From positions 992,001 to 1,056,000 of the forward strand of contig OX621243.1 of assembly GCA_951640165.1 (NCBI GenBank): DNA of 64,000 nt, in the 5' to 3' direction. The notes beneath the pieces were generated by a model that worked only from the letters and a program-made list of their open reading frames with translations, did not search any database and was not told the DNA's origin. This DNA is from Pseudoips prasinana (taxonomy: Eukaryota; Arthropoda; Insecta; Lepidoptera; Nolidae). The position numbers and the translations under genes were made by a program. Positions 33,165-44,421 of this stretch are shown here, piece after piece (the first letter of the stretch is position 1; every line of letters begins with the position of its first letter).

Positions 33165-33875
33165 CGCCAGAAAACACAGTAGGAATCCTTTTTAACCGAC
33201 TTCCAAAGGAGGAGGTTCTCAAGTTCACCGGTTTCTTTTTTTTTTTTTTATGTATGTACACCGATTACTCGGAGATTTATGATCCGATTTACGTCATTCT
33301 TTTTTAGTTTGATGCGGAATAGTTGCCATTTGGTCCCATAAAAATTTTATAAAGTTTGGCCCAGTAGTTTTCATTTTATGGACATTTTAGTATGAAAATT
33401 TTTGTTTATGTGGACGATGTTATGTCTTTGGCACAGACGTTTTTAAATGTTAGCAAGTCTAGCTAGACTCATGTATACTTTTTAGTTTTTGAAGTCGGTT
33501 TTTTTAAACGTAGTTTTGATTATTTAAAAGAAAATTGATTTAAGATTAATGACAAATATTTTATATGTGTTGACTTAGTTACTTAAGAGTTCAATCCTAA
33601 GCACTTTTTTCACTTGAATAATAAATGTTGAAACATGATCTTTTACACGATTTGACTGAATAATTCTTTTAAATCTATTCGTAGACAATTCTTTCATATC
33701 ATTGGAAAGTTTGCTATAGACATTGCCCCATAAAAGAGTCATTTATTTTGTGGAGACGGGTAGTATGTTACATAAGATCATTCTTATATCTAGTTTTTAT
33801 ATTATGTGTATCGCTCCTTTTACAGAAGGAATCGATGTTTTATTATGCACAAATGTCGGTTTTCAAATATATACT
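33165..33875 (-). mobile_element. Jockey-like LINE 3' end with coding remnant (copy 2)
   Basis: On the minus strand this starts with a reverse-transcriptase C-terminal remnant (NIDSFCKRSDTHNI, HTTRLHKINDSFMGQC) with internal stops. It continues into untranslated sequence and ends AAAGGATTCCTACTGTG near 33175. The same reading is cleaner at 58810-59040. A MITE (33191-33508) interrupts the untranslated part, so it inserted later. Confidence 0.75.
33191..33508. mobile_element. MITE with AACCGACTTC inverted ends
   Basis: AACCGACTTC (33194-33203) is matched by GAAGTCGGTT (33491-33500), with T/A-rich runs outside. The opening CCGACTTCCAAAGGAGGAGG is characteristic of an abundant lepidopteran MITE that I recognise from memory. 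It is about 318 bp, noncoding, and nested inside the LINE 3' end at 33165-33875. A 14-T run follows the opening. Confidence 0.8.
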
Positions 33876-33879
33876 GATA

Positions 33880-34270
33880 TGCTAAAGTTAGACTGTTAAA
33901 CTCTTTGAACTTTTCTCTCTCGGGTCAAGATAATAGATAGTTCTTACTTACTCCGGTACTCACTGTAATGTTATACGTCTTATCAAAGAAAGTTAAACAA
34001 AGATGCTAGTGATGCTACACACCATAGCTGTCGACGTCTGGCTGCTTTGTTGGCCAGCTATAGCTCGGTAGCGGTATATCCAACCATAGCTCATAATGTC
34101 TTCTGGCCAAAGATTGTTATTGCTGGCGACTCTGAAAAATTACCTATGAAAAAACTGGGTACACATAGAATTGCTAAACACCTACAACTACGCACTTATT
34201 AGTCGATAGGTCCAACCTGACCCTAATTTCGCGCCATTACTAAAAGGTCACAACCAGAGATGATATATTC
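33880..34270. other. No recognised feature
   Basis: Nothing supportable in this stretch. Confidence 0.3.
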
Positions 34271-34273
34271 TTT

Positions 34274-34327
34274 CTAACATAGTTCTAATGAAAAGCACAA
34301 CCCTCCTTTTCACTAGAACTATGTTAG
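34274..34327. repeat. Fold-back palindrome P5 (22-bp arms, one mismatch)
   Basis: 34274-34295 pairs with 34306-34327 around a 10-nt loop. The outer sequence is CTAACATAGTTCTA. It lies about 65 bp before a truncated family B SINE. Confidence 0.85.
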
Positions 34328-34389
34328 GATGAAATGCGATGATATTGACATTAGTTTACTTACTATTGCGTGGAATCGGGGGCATTGGG

Positions 34390-34545
34390 AAACTCAGTGC
34401 CAGCCCGGAGTCTGGAAGATAGTGCTATTAGACACCCGTACTTGAGAGAGATCGTAGAACTGGCGGTCCAGGGGAAGGGAAGACTGAGTGCATTTATATC
34501 TGCGGACACACTTGTGCACACATATGTATTGCGCGGTTGGCTAGT
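34390..34545 (+). repeat. SINE family B, 5'-truncated
   Basis: AGCCCGGAGTCTGGAAGATAG, CACCCGTACTTGAGAGAG and a later ACACTTGTGCACACATA parallel the family body and tail seen at 12740-12870. The tRNA-like head is missing. The 80-codon open frame over it is not a gene. Confidence 0.55.
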
Positions 34546-34619
34546 ACCCGTTCAGAAAAGCCGCTATAGGCGAAATTCCGGGATCTCTAATAATCGAAAT
34601 GAGCTGCTATAATGAGCTT

Positions 34620-36500
34620 CATCCCGGAGGTTATATGATGTTGCTAATGGTGTCGGGAAGGTCGCCCCGTAATCAAGTACATTGATGAATGTTCGCTACA
34701 AACACATTTATCTTGGGCCGAGGTTAACTGGCAGGATCAAACGCCCTTATCGAGATCCCATCCACTTCCTTGTTCCTTCCGCTTTATAAGGTTCAGGGGC
34801 CGAAGTACCGAATAGTTGAGATTAACTCGGGGTTCTCATGCTATAAATCACGCCCACATTCCATAGTTTTTGTCTCATTCCCTGTCATAAGCTTCCAAGT
34901 TAGGTATCTAAGTAACTTAGAAGCTTTTCCTTTGTTTATTTGGTACGGTTTTTGCCTTCATGTGAGTTGATTATGTGATATGGAAGTATCCTTCGTGGCA
35001 GGTTTATATTGTACCAATCAATTTATTTTAGTTATGTTTTAATTCTGTGTGCTTTAGATTTGTGTGGTATATATGTATAAAGTACTTGTTATTTTTGCGA
35101 TCTCATGACTCAAAATCAACATTACACAATTGTTTGATTAGGTGAGAGAAATTTTGTTTTGCGGCGCGATAGAAAAATGATGATATTATATCCACATGGT
35201 CGAATTTCGGTGTTGGCGTTCTGTCTCGCCCGGGTTTTGAACATGATACCTCCTCTTCCGCGGTTAAAAGCGGTACCGCTGGATCAATGGAAAAGTCCAA
35301 TAGATAACAAAAAAAAAAAAGGAAACGGTCATTAATACCTTATCGGCGAAGTTAAGAGTCAATACTGTAGGTTTGAACCTATTCCGCAAGTTGCTTCCTG
35401 GATTTTAAGGCCCCGACAGTTACTTTTTCTGTATAAACCTATACAAAATAATAAACAACCAAGCATAGCCAATTTTCTTGTACTTTGATTACTGGAGAAA
35501 CAATAATGAAATGGATTCTGTTTTGGTGGGGGAAGTAGGTGAATATATAATACAAAACCTAGAATTTGTCGATTGATTTTAGTATTATTTTTTCGTACGT
35601 GTCACTCTGGCCGTACAGCGACGCCGTATACTTCGACGTGACTCTCAACGAAGGTTTACTCTCTAATCGTCGATGATGACTATGGAAGTTCTATGACCAC
35701 AGTTATTATTCAGAATCTTACTGGGCGGCTTAAACAACTGTGTCACTACGGTATCAGATCTTGAACCAATAACGTATACTTTGCACACAATGCTTGAGTA
35801 TTTCATTTGCAAGATGGCGAGCCCTCGCTCGTTCTTTATTGTCCGGTGAAGCAATGAAAGCCTCATAGACTAACTGTAATCGTCGTAATATCAATTGAGA
35901 ACTTGAAAGCTAAACGCGTCGATCTCTGTGACTTATTTATGGACAGTATAATTGAGTGGTGAGGGCTTCAAGGCCAGCCGTATTAAAGTACAGCCAGTTG
36001 TATAAAGTCATATGCGACATTGGCCTAACGGCGATCATCGATCAAGACCAAGGATTTATTCAATCCTAGTCTATTGAATTGTGGTTTTCAATAGCCGACG
36101 TATCTGAGCCGTACCGACTGGTGCAAAGATTTCATTGGAATACGTTATTTTAAGAGAACACGAGGATAGATACTCGTAGATGAATGTGTCTCATTTAGTA
36201 TCAGTTACATGTACCTTTGCATTTTGTTTTATAAAATAGGTTTGCTTGTTATACAGGGTGTAACATAAATAGTAAGGAAACTTAAGAGTATACGCTTTAT
36301 ACCCATGCAACTGAACGGTTCTTGTAAAGAAAATGAAATAAGTTGTATGTAAAACAGATATTATTATTTTTTACTTTCAATTATTTTACGTAGTTATACA
36401 GAAACTAAATTGATAAAGAAATCCACAATATTTGCAAATGCTCCTAACAATAGCAAAATTGGTTTTTTTATTCGCGTATTTTAAGGCAACTATAGGCACT
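34620..36500. other. No recognised gene
   Basis: AT-rich sequence. A fragment of a family C SINE tail (GGCGGCTTAAACAACTGTG) occurs near 35726-35744. No other feature can be supported. Confidence 0.3.
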
Positions 36501-36527
36501 CAGTTGTGCACACTGGAGCATTTGTAC

Positions 36528-36660
36528 AGACGCCAGCACGTCAAGCTACTCCGATCTGTCAAATTTCCCCAATTGAAAGTGAACCTTATACGTTTGTGAT
36601 TAAGTTGAAAATATATAAAAGAAATTTGACAGATAGGCGTAGCTGGATGTGCTGGCGTCT
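36528..36660. repeat. Imperfect inverted repeat (40-bp arms)
   Basis: 36528-36567 and 36621-36660 are inverted copies with about four differences; the outer bases are AGACGCCAGCAC. The 53-bp spacer is larger than in the fold-back set, so this looks like an older foldback or MITE end pair. Confidence 0.7.
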
Positions 36661-36689
36661 GGACCTACATTTTGACTACATTTAAAAAA

Positions 36690-36780
36690 CTCTTTGACCC
36701 CAAAACATGATTGAACTATTTCCTAAATACGAAAAATGCAAAGTCTCCTTAAAATGCCTTAAAATTGACAATTAAATACA
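36690..36780. repeat. Short repeat shared with 44375-44465
   Basis: TTTGACCCCAAAACATGATT is followed by a similar AT-rich stretch with AAAATTRCAAAGTC and AAATGCYTTAAAA in both copies. At 44422 the latter half is locked into palindrome P9. Class unknown. Confidence 0.6.
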
Positions 36781-36784
36781 ATTG

Positions 36785-38230
36785 CACGTAGTTTCAATTG
36801 TTATTTTATAATGTATGTTGTGTATTTTAAGAAAACTTTGCCGTTACGAATTCGGTCTAGTCAGCCTCTTAAAGACTAAGTTTTATAAGACAAAATTATC
36901 GCTCAAGTATGTAGGTAAAGCAACAGCTGGACAACTTGTATACTTAGTCAACTCTTCACAATTCGCAGCAAAATGGGCTAGGTATTACCTAAGCTGTGTA
37001 ATAAACAATAGTTATACATCGGCACGTCGGTGGGCGCCGGGCCGCCTGCTCGCCGCAAGTTCAAGAACGCACCCCCTCCCCCTACTGCCCCACCTTCCCG
37101 TCTCGTGCACTCGCTTCCGATACTCAGAATGGAACAGAGGCTGGCGCACACACACTACAGCCGTCGTTTGAATTTCGAATACACACATACACATAGCGGT
37201 CGTGACTCAAACTCACAGTCATCGTAACGTAGCAAAAATATAGACGAAGATTTGTGAGACTTTACTCACGATGTGGGATGTTTAGGTACACATTATTATG
37301 TAACTTTATAGTTTTGTTTATTTATCAAACCAAAAGCATGTACACAAGAGCAGCTGATTTTCGACCGAGAAGGTATAGTAAATAAGTTTACTGAAATAAT
37401 TCGTCCATTTAAATATGTCAGTATTCTACGAAATATCCCCAATTTGATACACTATAAGTATTCTGAGCATTCAAAAACAATAAATAACTTGACCCCTCTA
37501 GGTATTTATTGTGTCTGAAGGCCCAGAATTCAGTGCGCATTTATCTCGCACGCGCATCTAAGGATTTTATAGGATATACAATTAATGCAAGCGCTTGCGA
37601 AAAATGTGCTTCGTTAATTTTTGGAGATTAATTCCTATTCCATAATATTCAGAACTTTTATATAACTATAATACTCGCCAAAAAATTTGAATTCATCGGT
37701 TCTTCCCATATCTAGTGACATTACAATAAATATCAAGATGTAAACTTGTTTTAAATATTTAGGAACATTAATCTAATAAGATGGCTGAAGCACATTTTCA
37801 GAAAGTGTATCCATCTATTTTATAGCATCTGAAACATCTACATGTGCGAGCGAGATGGCTGCGCGCTGAAGACTGATGAGTTTCCTCTGATCTGTGGATC
37901 ATGTTCTGTGGTATTTCACCTTGTTACACAAAACTGTGGTTATTCAGACTAGTTTAAGAGCCATTCCTAATTGCCATATGCCTTATTAACACCAATACTT
38001 TCTATATGTAAGGTGTAATATAAAAAGTGGGGAACGATGAAACAGACGAAAGAAATTTTTCGTGGTACCTATAAGCTTTTTTCTAATAATCGTTATTCTC
38101 ATGTGGGAAAGTTAATATATTTATTGGGTATTTTGCATGTTGTTCAGTTTCGTAGGTTAGTAAAAAGGTGTTTAAAATTCGTCCACTAATTATGTTACAT
38201 GTTTTCTTTTGGTGAACCTATTCAGTTATT
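36785..38230. other. No recognised gene; one GC-rich island
   Basis: A GC-rich patch at 37020-37130 includes CCCCCTCCCCCTACTGCCCC; open frames on both strands over it conflict and have no domain. The remainder is AT-rich with nothing I can name. Confidence 0.3.
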
Positions 38231-38235
38231 CATCA

Positions 38236-38530
38236 TCACCATGTCAGCCGAAAGACATCCACTGGTAGACAAAAGCCTCCTCTAGATCTCCACAAATGCC
38301 GGTCTTGCACTACCCGAATCTTGCAGCTTCTTGGGGCGACCGTCATATGGTCATCGGTCCATCTTGTAGGGGGTCTGCCCACGCTGCATCTTCTGGTTCG
38401 TGGTCGCCACCCGAGAACGTTTCTGTTAGAGAAAGTTTTAGCAGCCGTTCTACGAGCTGTGTGCCGTGCCCGTGCCCGTTGCCACTTCAGCTTTGCAATC
38501 CTTCTGGAAGAAGTTATTATGGTCCTCCAA
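38236..38530 (-). pseudogene. RTE-like LINE reverse transcriptase, C-terminal end (copy 1)
   Basis: The minus strand reads RRIAKLKWQRARARHTARR, NVLGWRPRTRRCSVGRPPT and TRWTDDHM, then, after a diverged part, VQDRHLWRSRGG. This is the C-terminal end of an RTE-type LINE protein as I know it (KLKWQWAGHIARR, RKVLEWRPR, VGRPPTRWTDD). The copy is 5'-truncated and mutated: the WAGHIARR core is altered. The downstream frame ends at 38236. Confidence 0.75.
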
Positions 38531-38698
38531 AAATCATAATAAATGCATATTAAAGACAAATTACGTGTTTGATAAATAAATCTGTTTGCTGGTGTGAGGG
38601 TAAATGTTAGGGTTAAACATTCCAAACAAACATATAAAAAATATCTTGTTATTTAAGTGTTTCACAACATCCATGTGATAAGACGCACGGGACTGAGC

Positions 38699-38749
38699 TA
38701 TTATTATTGTTTTAGCCTGAACTGAGTTCAGTCTATAACAATAATAATA
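38699..38749. repeat. Fold-back palindrome P6 (25-bp arms, two mismatches, 1-nt loop)
   Basis: 38699-38723 pairs with 38725-38749 around a single G. The centre is CTGAACTGAGTTCAG and the outer arms are ATTATTATTGTT-rich. Confidence 0.75.
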
Positions 38750-39084
38750 AATGAATACGAATAAAATGAAATGTTTTATAAACTATATATAATGTATATA
38801 CCTCAAATATAAGTAATTTACCAAAAATAAAATAGGTTTATAATAAAATATCATAATATTACAAAAACTTGCTGATCGAAAAGTATGCCATAATTGCCAC
38901 GTCGCGTCTAGTAAAATTCATACATCCATTTTCTGCTTGGTTAATTTACGATCGACTTTTCTACCGTTTATGTTATTTGCCTACCCACATTAAAGTTTTT
39001 AAAGAAAATCGTTTCGTTAACTCATACGTACGTACATTTATGTGCCCCAATTATTAATCTTAGTCCTAAAAATTGTTTCTCACT

Positions 39085-39335
39085 AGATAATATAATATCT
39101 GGGGACAGTGTCACACAGATCATCCTAGCTCCAAACTAAGCAAAGCTTGTACTATGGGTACCAGGTGACGATATACATACTTATATAGATAGATAAATAC
39201 TTAAATACATAGAAAACATCCATGACTCAGAAACAAATATTCGTCCTCATCACACAAATATTTGCACTTACCGGAATTCGAACCCAGGACCACCAGCTTC
39301 GTAGGCAGGAGCACTACCAACTAGGCTACGGTGAT
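39085..39335 (-). repeat. tRNA-derived SINE, family A (close to the 11231 copy)
   Basis: The complement of the 11231-11475 subtype: GACAGTGTCACACAGATCAT, CTAGCTCCAAACTAAGCAAA, CCATGACTCAGAAACAAATA, CACTTACCGGAATTCGAACCC and ACCACCAGCTTCGTAGGCAG. The tRNA-like head is intact enough to show both promoter boxes. Confidence 0.85.
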
Positions 39336-39398
39336 AAGTAAGTGAATTGTGTATACAATTCTTTATGAGATATAATTTGTTCTTTAATTAACTGCTTG

Positions 39399-39455
39399 TG
39401 AGCTTGACAAGTACAAGTGTATGTTAATATCCAAGTGCTACTAGATTTCATAATT
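39399..39455. repeat. Short interspersed repeat shared with 5877-5937
   Basis: GAGCTTGACAAGTACAAGTG then TATGTTAATATCCAAGTGCT, nearly identical to 5877-5937. Confidence 0.6.
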
Positions 39456-39459
39456 TAAT

Positions 39460-39940
39460 TTGGCTAGTGATGTGTAGTGATGAGTCACCTAGTTATACCG
39501 AATGCGGCAGGAGAGCAGCAGGCTCCGACTTGTTAGGACATGTAGTAAATAGCATTAGCACAGGACAAAGAGAGGCCGAGGCAGATCCAGTTACCCAAAG
39601 GCCTTCATTGGCAGTCACAGTGCGCGCGGCTACAAGCGCTAACAAATTAACATTGTAATCGAATTTAAATACTTAGTTGTTTGTGTTGTTTGGAAGTGAT
39701 CGCAGCAACTCCTGAAAACAACAAATTTAAATATTTAGGCAAGCTCCTAAGTTGATTAGGTCGGCTGTTAGAAATAGTAAGCAGGTAATTAATGCATTTA
39801 TCGATTTGGAGAAATTCATCTTATATAAATTTCACGTAAAATTTAATTTAATATTGAAACTGAATTTATGATTGGTCATTAAAGTATAATGAATATTGTA
39901 ATAAAGTAGAATTCTAGTAGTCTATAAATAACGGAATGTG
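39460..39940. other. No recognised feature
   Basis: A 63-codon open frame at 39467-39658 has no domain; nothing else is visible. Confidence 0.25.
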
Positions 39941-39949
39941 AGACCAGTG

Positions 39950-40085
39950 ACCACCAGTGGGAGTTCTGCCACGGTGGCAAGTAAGGAGGCTGTACATTTG
40001 TAATGTCTTCCTGTTGGAGCTTCAGCCATGGCGGCCAGTCTCAATGGAGACTGGGCACTTGAGTGGGATATTGTATATTATGGAG
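39950..40085 (+). repeat. SINE-derived 3' region with GGCGGCCAGTCTC block
   Basis: CAGCCATGGCGGCCAGTCTC followed by AATGGAGACTGGGCACTTG resembles the SINE 3' region whose complement forms the arms of palindrome P8 (CGGCCACGGCGGCCAGAC, then AAGGAGACTAG). Diverged. Confidence 0.45.
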
Positions 40086-40094
40086 CACAAGTAT

Positions 40095-40500
40095 TCGCTA
40101 TATTTATTTATTTTATTTTATTTATTTAAGGATCGTCAACGTTACATACACTCATGCAGTTGTAGGACACGTACATACTTAAAATAATAGTGCTGCAACA
40201 CTTAAAGACGACCACAGCATTAAAATTTTACATTATTGAAGTTAATTACAATAAATTTATTAAAAACTTGCACTAATTACAAAAACAAGTCATAAACAAT
40301 AAACATCGAGACGAGACAAAAAGTAACATGAAAAGCAGAATACGGACAAATATTAAACTACAGAACATACACAATTAATAACATTTAATAGCTATATAAT
40401 ATATAAAAAATAACATACAATAAAATAATAGTGGAAGTATAAAGCTTAAATACCAAAAATAACATTATTAACATTAAACAAAAAACATTGAATTGAATTG
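40095..40500 (-). mobile_element. Probable LINE 3' end with TTTATT tail
   Basis: On the minus strand an AT-rich untranslated-like stretch ends CGTTGACGATCCTTAAATAA followed by an (AAATAAAAT)-type tail at 40100-40130. No coding part is present; the assignment rests on the tail structure only. Confidence 0.4.
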
Positions 40501-40574
40501 AAATTAAATTGAAATAATTAGGTGAAAGCAATATTAGATGACATGGAGTAGTTGTGGGTCGCAGCCAGGACCCA

Positions 40575-40660
40575 CTACTACTAAGAATATTTTTGGCCTT
40601 CTCAGGATTTGAACCTAGTGCCTCATTAGCTGTGGTTCACGCTACCGTTAGTACAATGAC
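40575..40660 (-). repeat. SINE head fragment
   Basis: On the minus strand a head with GTAGCGTGAACCACAGC and CTAATGAGGCACTAGG leads to GGTTCAAATCC-type B-box sequence (complement GGATTTGAACC at 40606-40616). The body is missing. Confidence 0.55.
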
Positions 40661-41129
40661 ACAGTTATTTATACAGAAATGTTAAATACTTAGTAAATGG
40701 CAGTATGCCTCTGATGTGTGGTCTCTGAAGCACGGAGATGCTCGAAGTTTAAACCGTTTAAGCTGTCACCTATTTATGGGCTGACGGCGTTCCTAGTGTT
40801 TAACCTCGGCGATCGCTTATTGGACCAGTGAGAGGAAATAATATTAAAAACGAATCCGCTTCATACAAGTGTTCGATTACGCCGCACTCTCCAGCGGCTG
40901 GGCGCTCGAGACTCCCTCGTGTTCAGCTTTGGCGAAAGCTCAAAGCTGCTTGAGAGATACTTATAAATTTTAACCCGCGACGCGACACAAGAGGTGGTAT
41001 AGTTTGAAGTGTCCGGCTGCATGTCTCAATACTTATATGTGTAATTGTGGCTCCCAAAAGAATAAACCGTTTTCAATGGGGTTTCTTTTTATATGAAAAC
41101 TAGTTATATAGCATGATTTATACTGGGAC

Positions 41130-41169
41130 ATATGGTGCAAGAGTCGGTTCACAAACTCTTGCACCATAT
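41130..41169. repeat. Fold-back palindrome P7 (perfect 15-bp arms)
   Basis: ATATGGTGCAAGAGT (41130-41144) is exactly inverted at 41155-41169 around a 10-nt loop. It lies about 45 bp upstream of a family B SINE head. Confidence 0.85.
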
Positions 41170-41214
41170 TTAAGAATCTTCGGGTACCATAAATATGATG
41201 GAGCTTCGTTTGAC

Positions 41215-41300
41215 TACCTCGTTGGTGTAGTGATAGCGGGTTCAACCGCAGATAATGAGGTCATAGGTTTAAATCCCGGGTCGGCCCAAAAAGGTAGTGC
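41215..41300 (+). repeat. SINE family B, head
   Basis: ACCTCGTTGGTGTAGTGATAG (A-box region) and GGTTTAAATCCCGGGTCGGCCC (decayed B box and the family's next block) are followed by an A-rich break. The family's 3' end appears at 41390-41463. Confidence 0.75.
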
Positions 41301-41389
41301 ACAGCGTTCATTCCCTCGAAACTCATCGCTCAAAAACATTCCTTAATAACTTAATGTTATGTTTCTGCGTGTGAGTAAGGTCGCCAGAG

Positions 41390-41543
41390 GCGACAGAGAT
41401 ATGGCTAGTCTCCTTTGTGTCTGGCCGCCGTGGCCGAAATTCGGCTGCAGGACATTATTATTATAGAACCACACGGTTCTATAATAATAATGTCCTGCAG
41501 CCGAATTTCGGCCACGGCGGCCAGACACAAAGGAGACTAGCCA
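41390..41543. repeat. Fold-back palindrome P8 (perfect 69-bp arms, 4-nt loop) built on a SINE 3' end
   Basis: 41402-41470 is the exact reverse complement of 41475-41543; the loop is ACAC. The left arm reads as a SINE 3' end (CTGGCCGCCGTGGCCGAAAT, then GGACATTATTATTATAG), so the structure is two SINE tails joined tail to tail. Identity stops one base outside the arms. GC content inside is well above the flanks. Confidence 0.95.
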
Positions 41544-41560
41544 CGGCGGCCAGACCTCGG

Positions 41561-41584
41561 CTACGCTAGTACACACTAGCGTAG
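41561..41584. repeat. Fold-back palindrome P12 (perfect 10-bp arms, ACAC loop)
   Basis: CTACGCTAGT (41561-41570) is inverted at 41575-41584 around ACAC, the same loop as the large palindrome 18 bp to the left. Confidence 0.85.
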
Positions 41585-41599
41585 AGAAAAAGGGCTCTA

Positions 41600-42110
41600 T
41601 GTGTCATCGCGGCAGGTCTCAGTGAACAAGATTTTTATTGAACAACGGTTCTTTACGACAGGATGCTTCGCGATTGCATAATAAATCCGCATAATGTCTT
41701 TGTCGGGAAAACGGAGAGGGCATTGACGGCCTTTATTATCGGCACTATAAAACTATTGCCGTATACGTAATGGAGACCGTTACTTACTGATGGGATTTAT
41801 TCCAAAATTCGCGTGTTGGCCTACCAACCTGCCTGCAACAGGTAGGTTAGCATTGCGATACGGCACAGTAGCAGGAAAGTATTACGTACCTAAATACAGC
41901 CCGCAGTCGGCGTTGTCCAATAATAGCAAGGAAATTATAAATGAAATTACCATCGACACGCTAACAATTACCTAATATGTTTTACCTGATGGCAAGCGGT
42001 TTCTGTAGCCTACCTATGACACTTGCCGATATGCTTGGCATTTCCCATTTGCCGACGCTTCCGTTCTCTCCGATAAGCTCTTAACGCCCAATACCACAAC
42101 AACAACCTGT
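41600..42110. other. No recognised gene
   Basis: Nothing can be supported apart from a block TTACCTGATGGCAAGCGGTT near 41984-42003 that looks like the start of the SINE/LINE unit continuing at 42115. Confidence 0.3.
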
Positions 42111-42114
42111 AGAA

Positions 42115-42300
42115 TATTCTATAAGGTTCATCCCGTGAGGGCGTAGAAGGCGTCCTGAGGGAACACCCACAAGAGAACGGGATTAGCGATCGCAGAACGC
42201 TGCTGGTTCTGCGATAGCTAACCTGTCTGCCAAACCTGGCGATTATGGCATATCCCACTCAAAACGTCTAGACGTCTTTGGGCTGCCCTGCCAGGTTCAG
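42115..42300 (+). repeat. Interspersed repeat, family C (copy 1)
   Basis: TTCATCCCGTGAGGGCGTAG, AAGGCGTCCTGAGGGAA, ACCTGTCTGCCAAACCTGGC and GATTATGGCATATCCCACTC match, in order, 63553-63690 and in part 58340-58450. I recognise the family as a common lepidopteran SINE-type repeat. GCTATCGCAGAACC/GCAGAACGC forms a local inverted pair at 42185-42225. Confidence 0.65.
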
Positions 42301-42737
42301 TAAAATAATAAAGTGAGGGGCTCATAGGTCGAAAGAAGGATATGCTGTTACACTAACGGTATATGTCTAAAATATTATACCTAGATATAACAAAAATGTA
42401 CCTTCAATGAAAACCTGGATTCCAAACTTTTGCCTTGCTGCAGCTGACTTTACTTTTTCTTAAGCTTTGGAATGGGGAAGTCCTCGTTAGGAAAAGATAG
42501 TTGCATATTGAAGTTTATGAGTTGTTGTAGAACTACTCAGTAATATAATACTAAAATAAAATACACTGTATTGTATTTAACAAAAAATACAAGATCTTGT
42601 CAAATCAAATCTTTGACACAACTTTTTCGCGAAACGATTCATCCATGGACTTAGCAGAGTGTGCTACATAAAGTTTTCTGATGATCTTAAAAACTTCTAT
42701 CTCGCTATTTGCTAATTCATTGCTTTCTTATCTTCAG

Positions 42738-42844
42738 GTATGGGCGGTGAATCATGCGCGTGCGCACCGACGCCTCCTCGGTTGCTACCAGAACCCGAGC
42801 CAGACCACCTGTATGACCACCACTCTTCAGAAGAAGAACTAGAG
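42738..42844 (+). CDS. Host gene, exon 2 of the visible set (acidic, Pro-rich)
   Basis: This exon lies between a pyrimidine-rich acceptor (TTTCTTATCTTCAG, AG at 42736-42737) and a GTATTT donor at 42845. It is 107 nt: two bases completing a split serine codon, then 35 codons beginning MGGESCACAPTPPRLL and ending HHSSEEELE. Third codon positions are often G or C, unlike the flanking AT-rich sequence, which supports real coding. The segment is proline/glutamate rich and ends in a Ser-Glu acidic cluster, so it is probably disordered. It ends in phase 0 and feeds directly into the exon at 50980. The internal ATG at 42740 could be an alternative start. Product not recognised. Confidence 0.7.
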
Positions 42845-44421
42845 GTATTTTCCACGAAGGCAAACAACGAACATCAACTTTTGTTGTTTTGGCACAATGG
42901 AAACTTGTCACGATGAAATCAATATCAAATTAAATCCCAACTATTCGACGATTTGTTGTGACTGGGTTCTGTCGTGTATCTACAATTAGTCTGTGATCAT
43001 ACCTAGATTATGTTGTCAGCTCTGACTTGGAGACTTCACTTGACGTTGCTTAGGTAATTTTGCCTGACTGCCTCAGTACTGCCAACATAATCTAAGGATG
43101 TCTGATTGCATGTTTATTTTTTCATTCACTGTAGATATACCCATGGTCTAATCATGATTATTTAAAATTTTCTTATACGATAGACTTCTTTAACAATTGC
43201 AGTTAAGTGAGCTTTATCCCAATACGTTGGCCAAATTCTTTTATTTACTTTTATTGAACTGCGAGCATAACGTTTTTGATCCTTCATTATTTACCTTTTC
43301 TCTTATCTCTGTTGTTTTCTTAAACCGTAATCAATGAGGCAACTAGACTAAACTCACTTTTTCTTGTGATCTTTCACTCCTTTTTCTCTATGTAACTGTT
43401 AATGAAGAATGTCAAAAAAATATACCTGGCTTGTGTGAATGGTACAACCGGAAATGTAAGATCTCGTCGAACATTCTCTCGGAGCTCCAAGTCGGAGATG
43501 TTCTCAAGGAAGGCCAGGACAAAAATACCCTATAAAAGACGATCATGTATGAAGAAAAGGAGGCAAAAGAAGCGTGCAAGAACCGTGACAAATGGAAATC
43601 CGTTGTCTTTACGTACCCTTCTAGGAAACAGTCGTTAGTAGACAGAATAAAGTCAAAAATGTTACAAGTTATCTCTTACTTTACCTAAAATGTCCAATAC
43701 ATTATGAATGCAGTATTGCCACTAATACTATCGTGTGCAATCGTCGTAGTAAAACCAGTCGTCACAACTTTACGAACGAGCTCAATACATTTTAATTCCA
43801 ACCATTTAATAAGTGTCGCAATCTAGGTCTCAGGCATAATCCTACCTACCTACTTCTGTCCAACTATTAATCCGGCAGTTGACCTTCCTATTGGATGAGC
43901 CTTGGATGGTAAACCTATGTTTGTAGAAGTTATGACCCTCCAAAAATCAATAAAAATGCCAATTTAAAACTGCCGATAAGTGTTTGGTAAATAATTGAGG
44001 CGACATGAAAGGAAAAAGTAAAACGGTCCGGTATAGTCTCTTGTACCGCTTCTTGTAGTTTGATTATTGCAAAAAAGAAATCCGTTCAGTTTTGAGTAAA
44101 CTAAACAAACTTCGATCCTTCGATTCTAGAGAGTGAAGCACCCGGAATATTATTCTTCCTACTTCTTATCCGCGTGAAAGAAAATTTACATTTAAATATA
44201 CATTATTATAAGTAACTAACCTATTTTCTCTATCCCTATTTAGGGTGAAATTCAGATCGGAGCATGGATAAATGTAATCATTCTGCAAGTTTCAGCCAAA
44301 ATGTTTTACTACTCTAAACAAAATATCTCTCATTTGAATATATTTTGAATAACGTCTTTCTTTGAATTTTGAAGAACGTTTGACCCCAAAACACGATTCT
44401 ACAACTTTTACTCGATAGATA

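Larger units (their letters stand above)
2961..42737 (+). other. Putative giant intron (about 39.8 kb) of the host gene
   Basis: Between the donor at 2961 and the acceptor at 42737 I found no exon I could defend. The interval holds a Helitron, mariner, LINE, SINE and MITE copies, fold-back palindromes and several GC-richer islands, all listed separately. Small symmetric exons could have been missed, so the intron may really be several introns. Confidence 0.4.
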
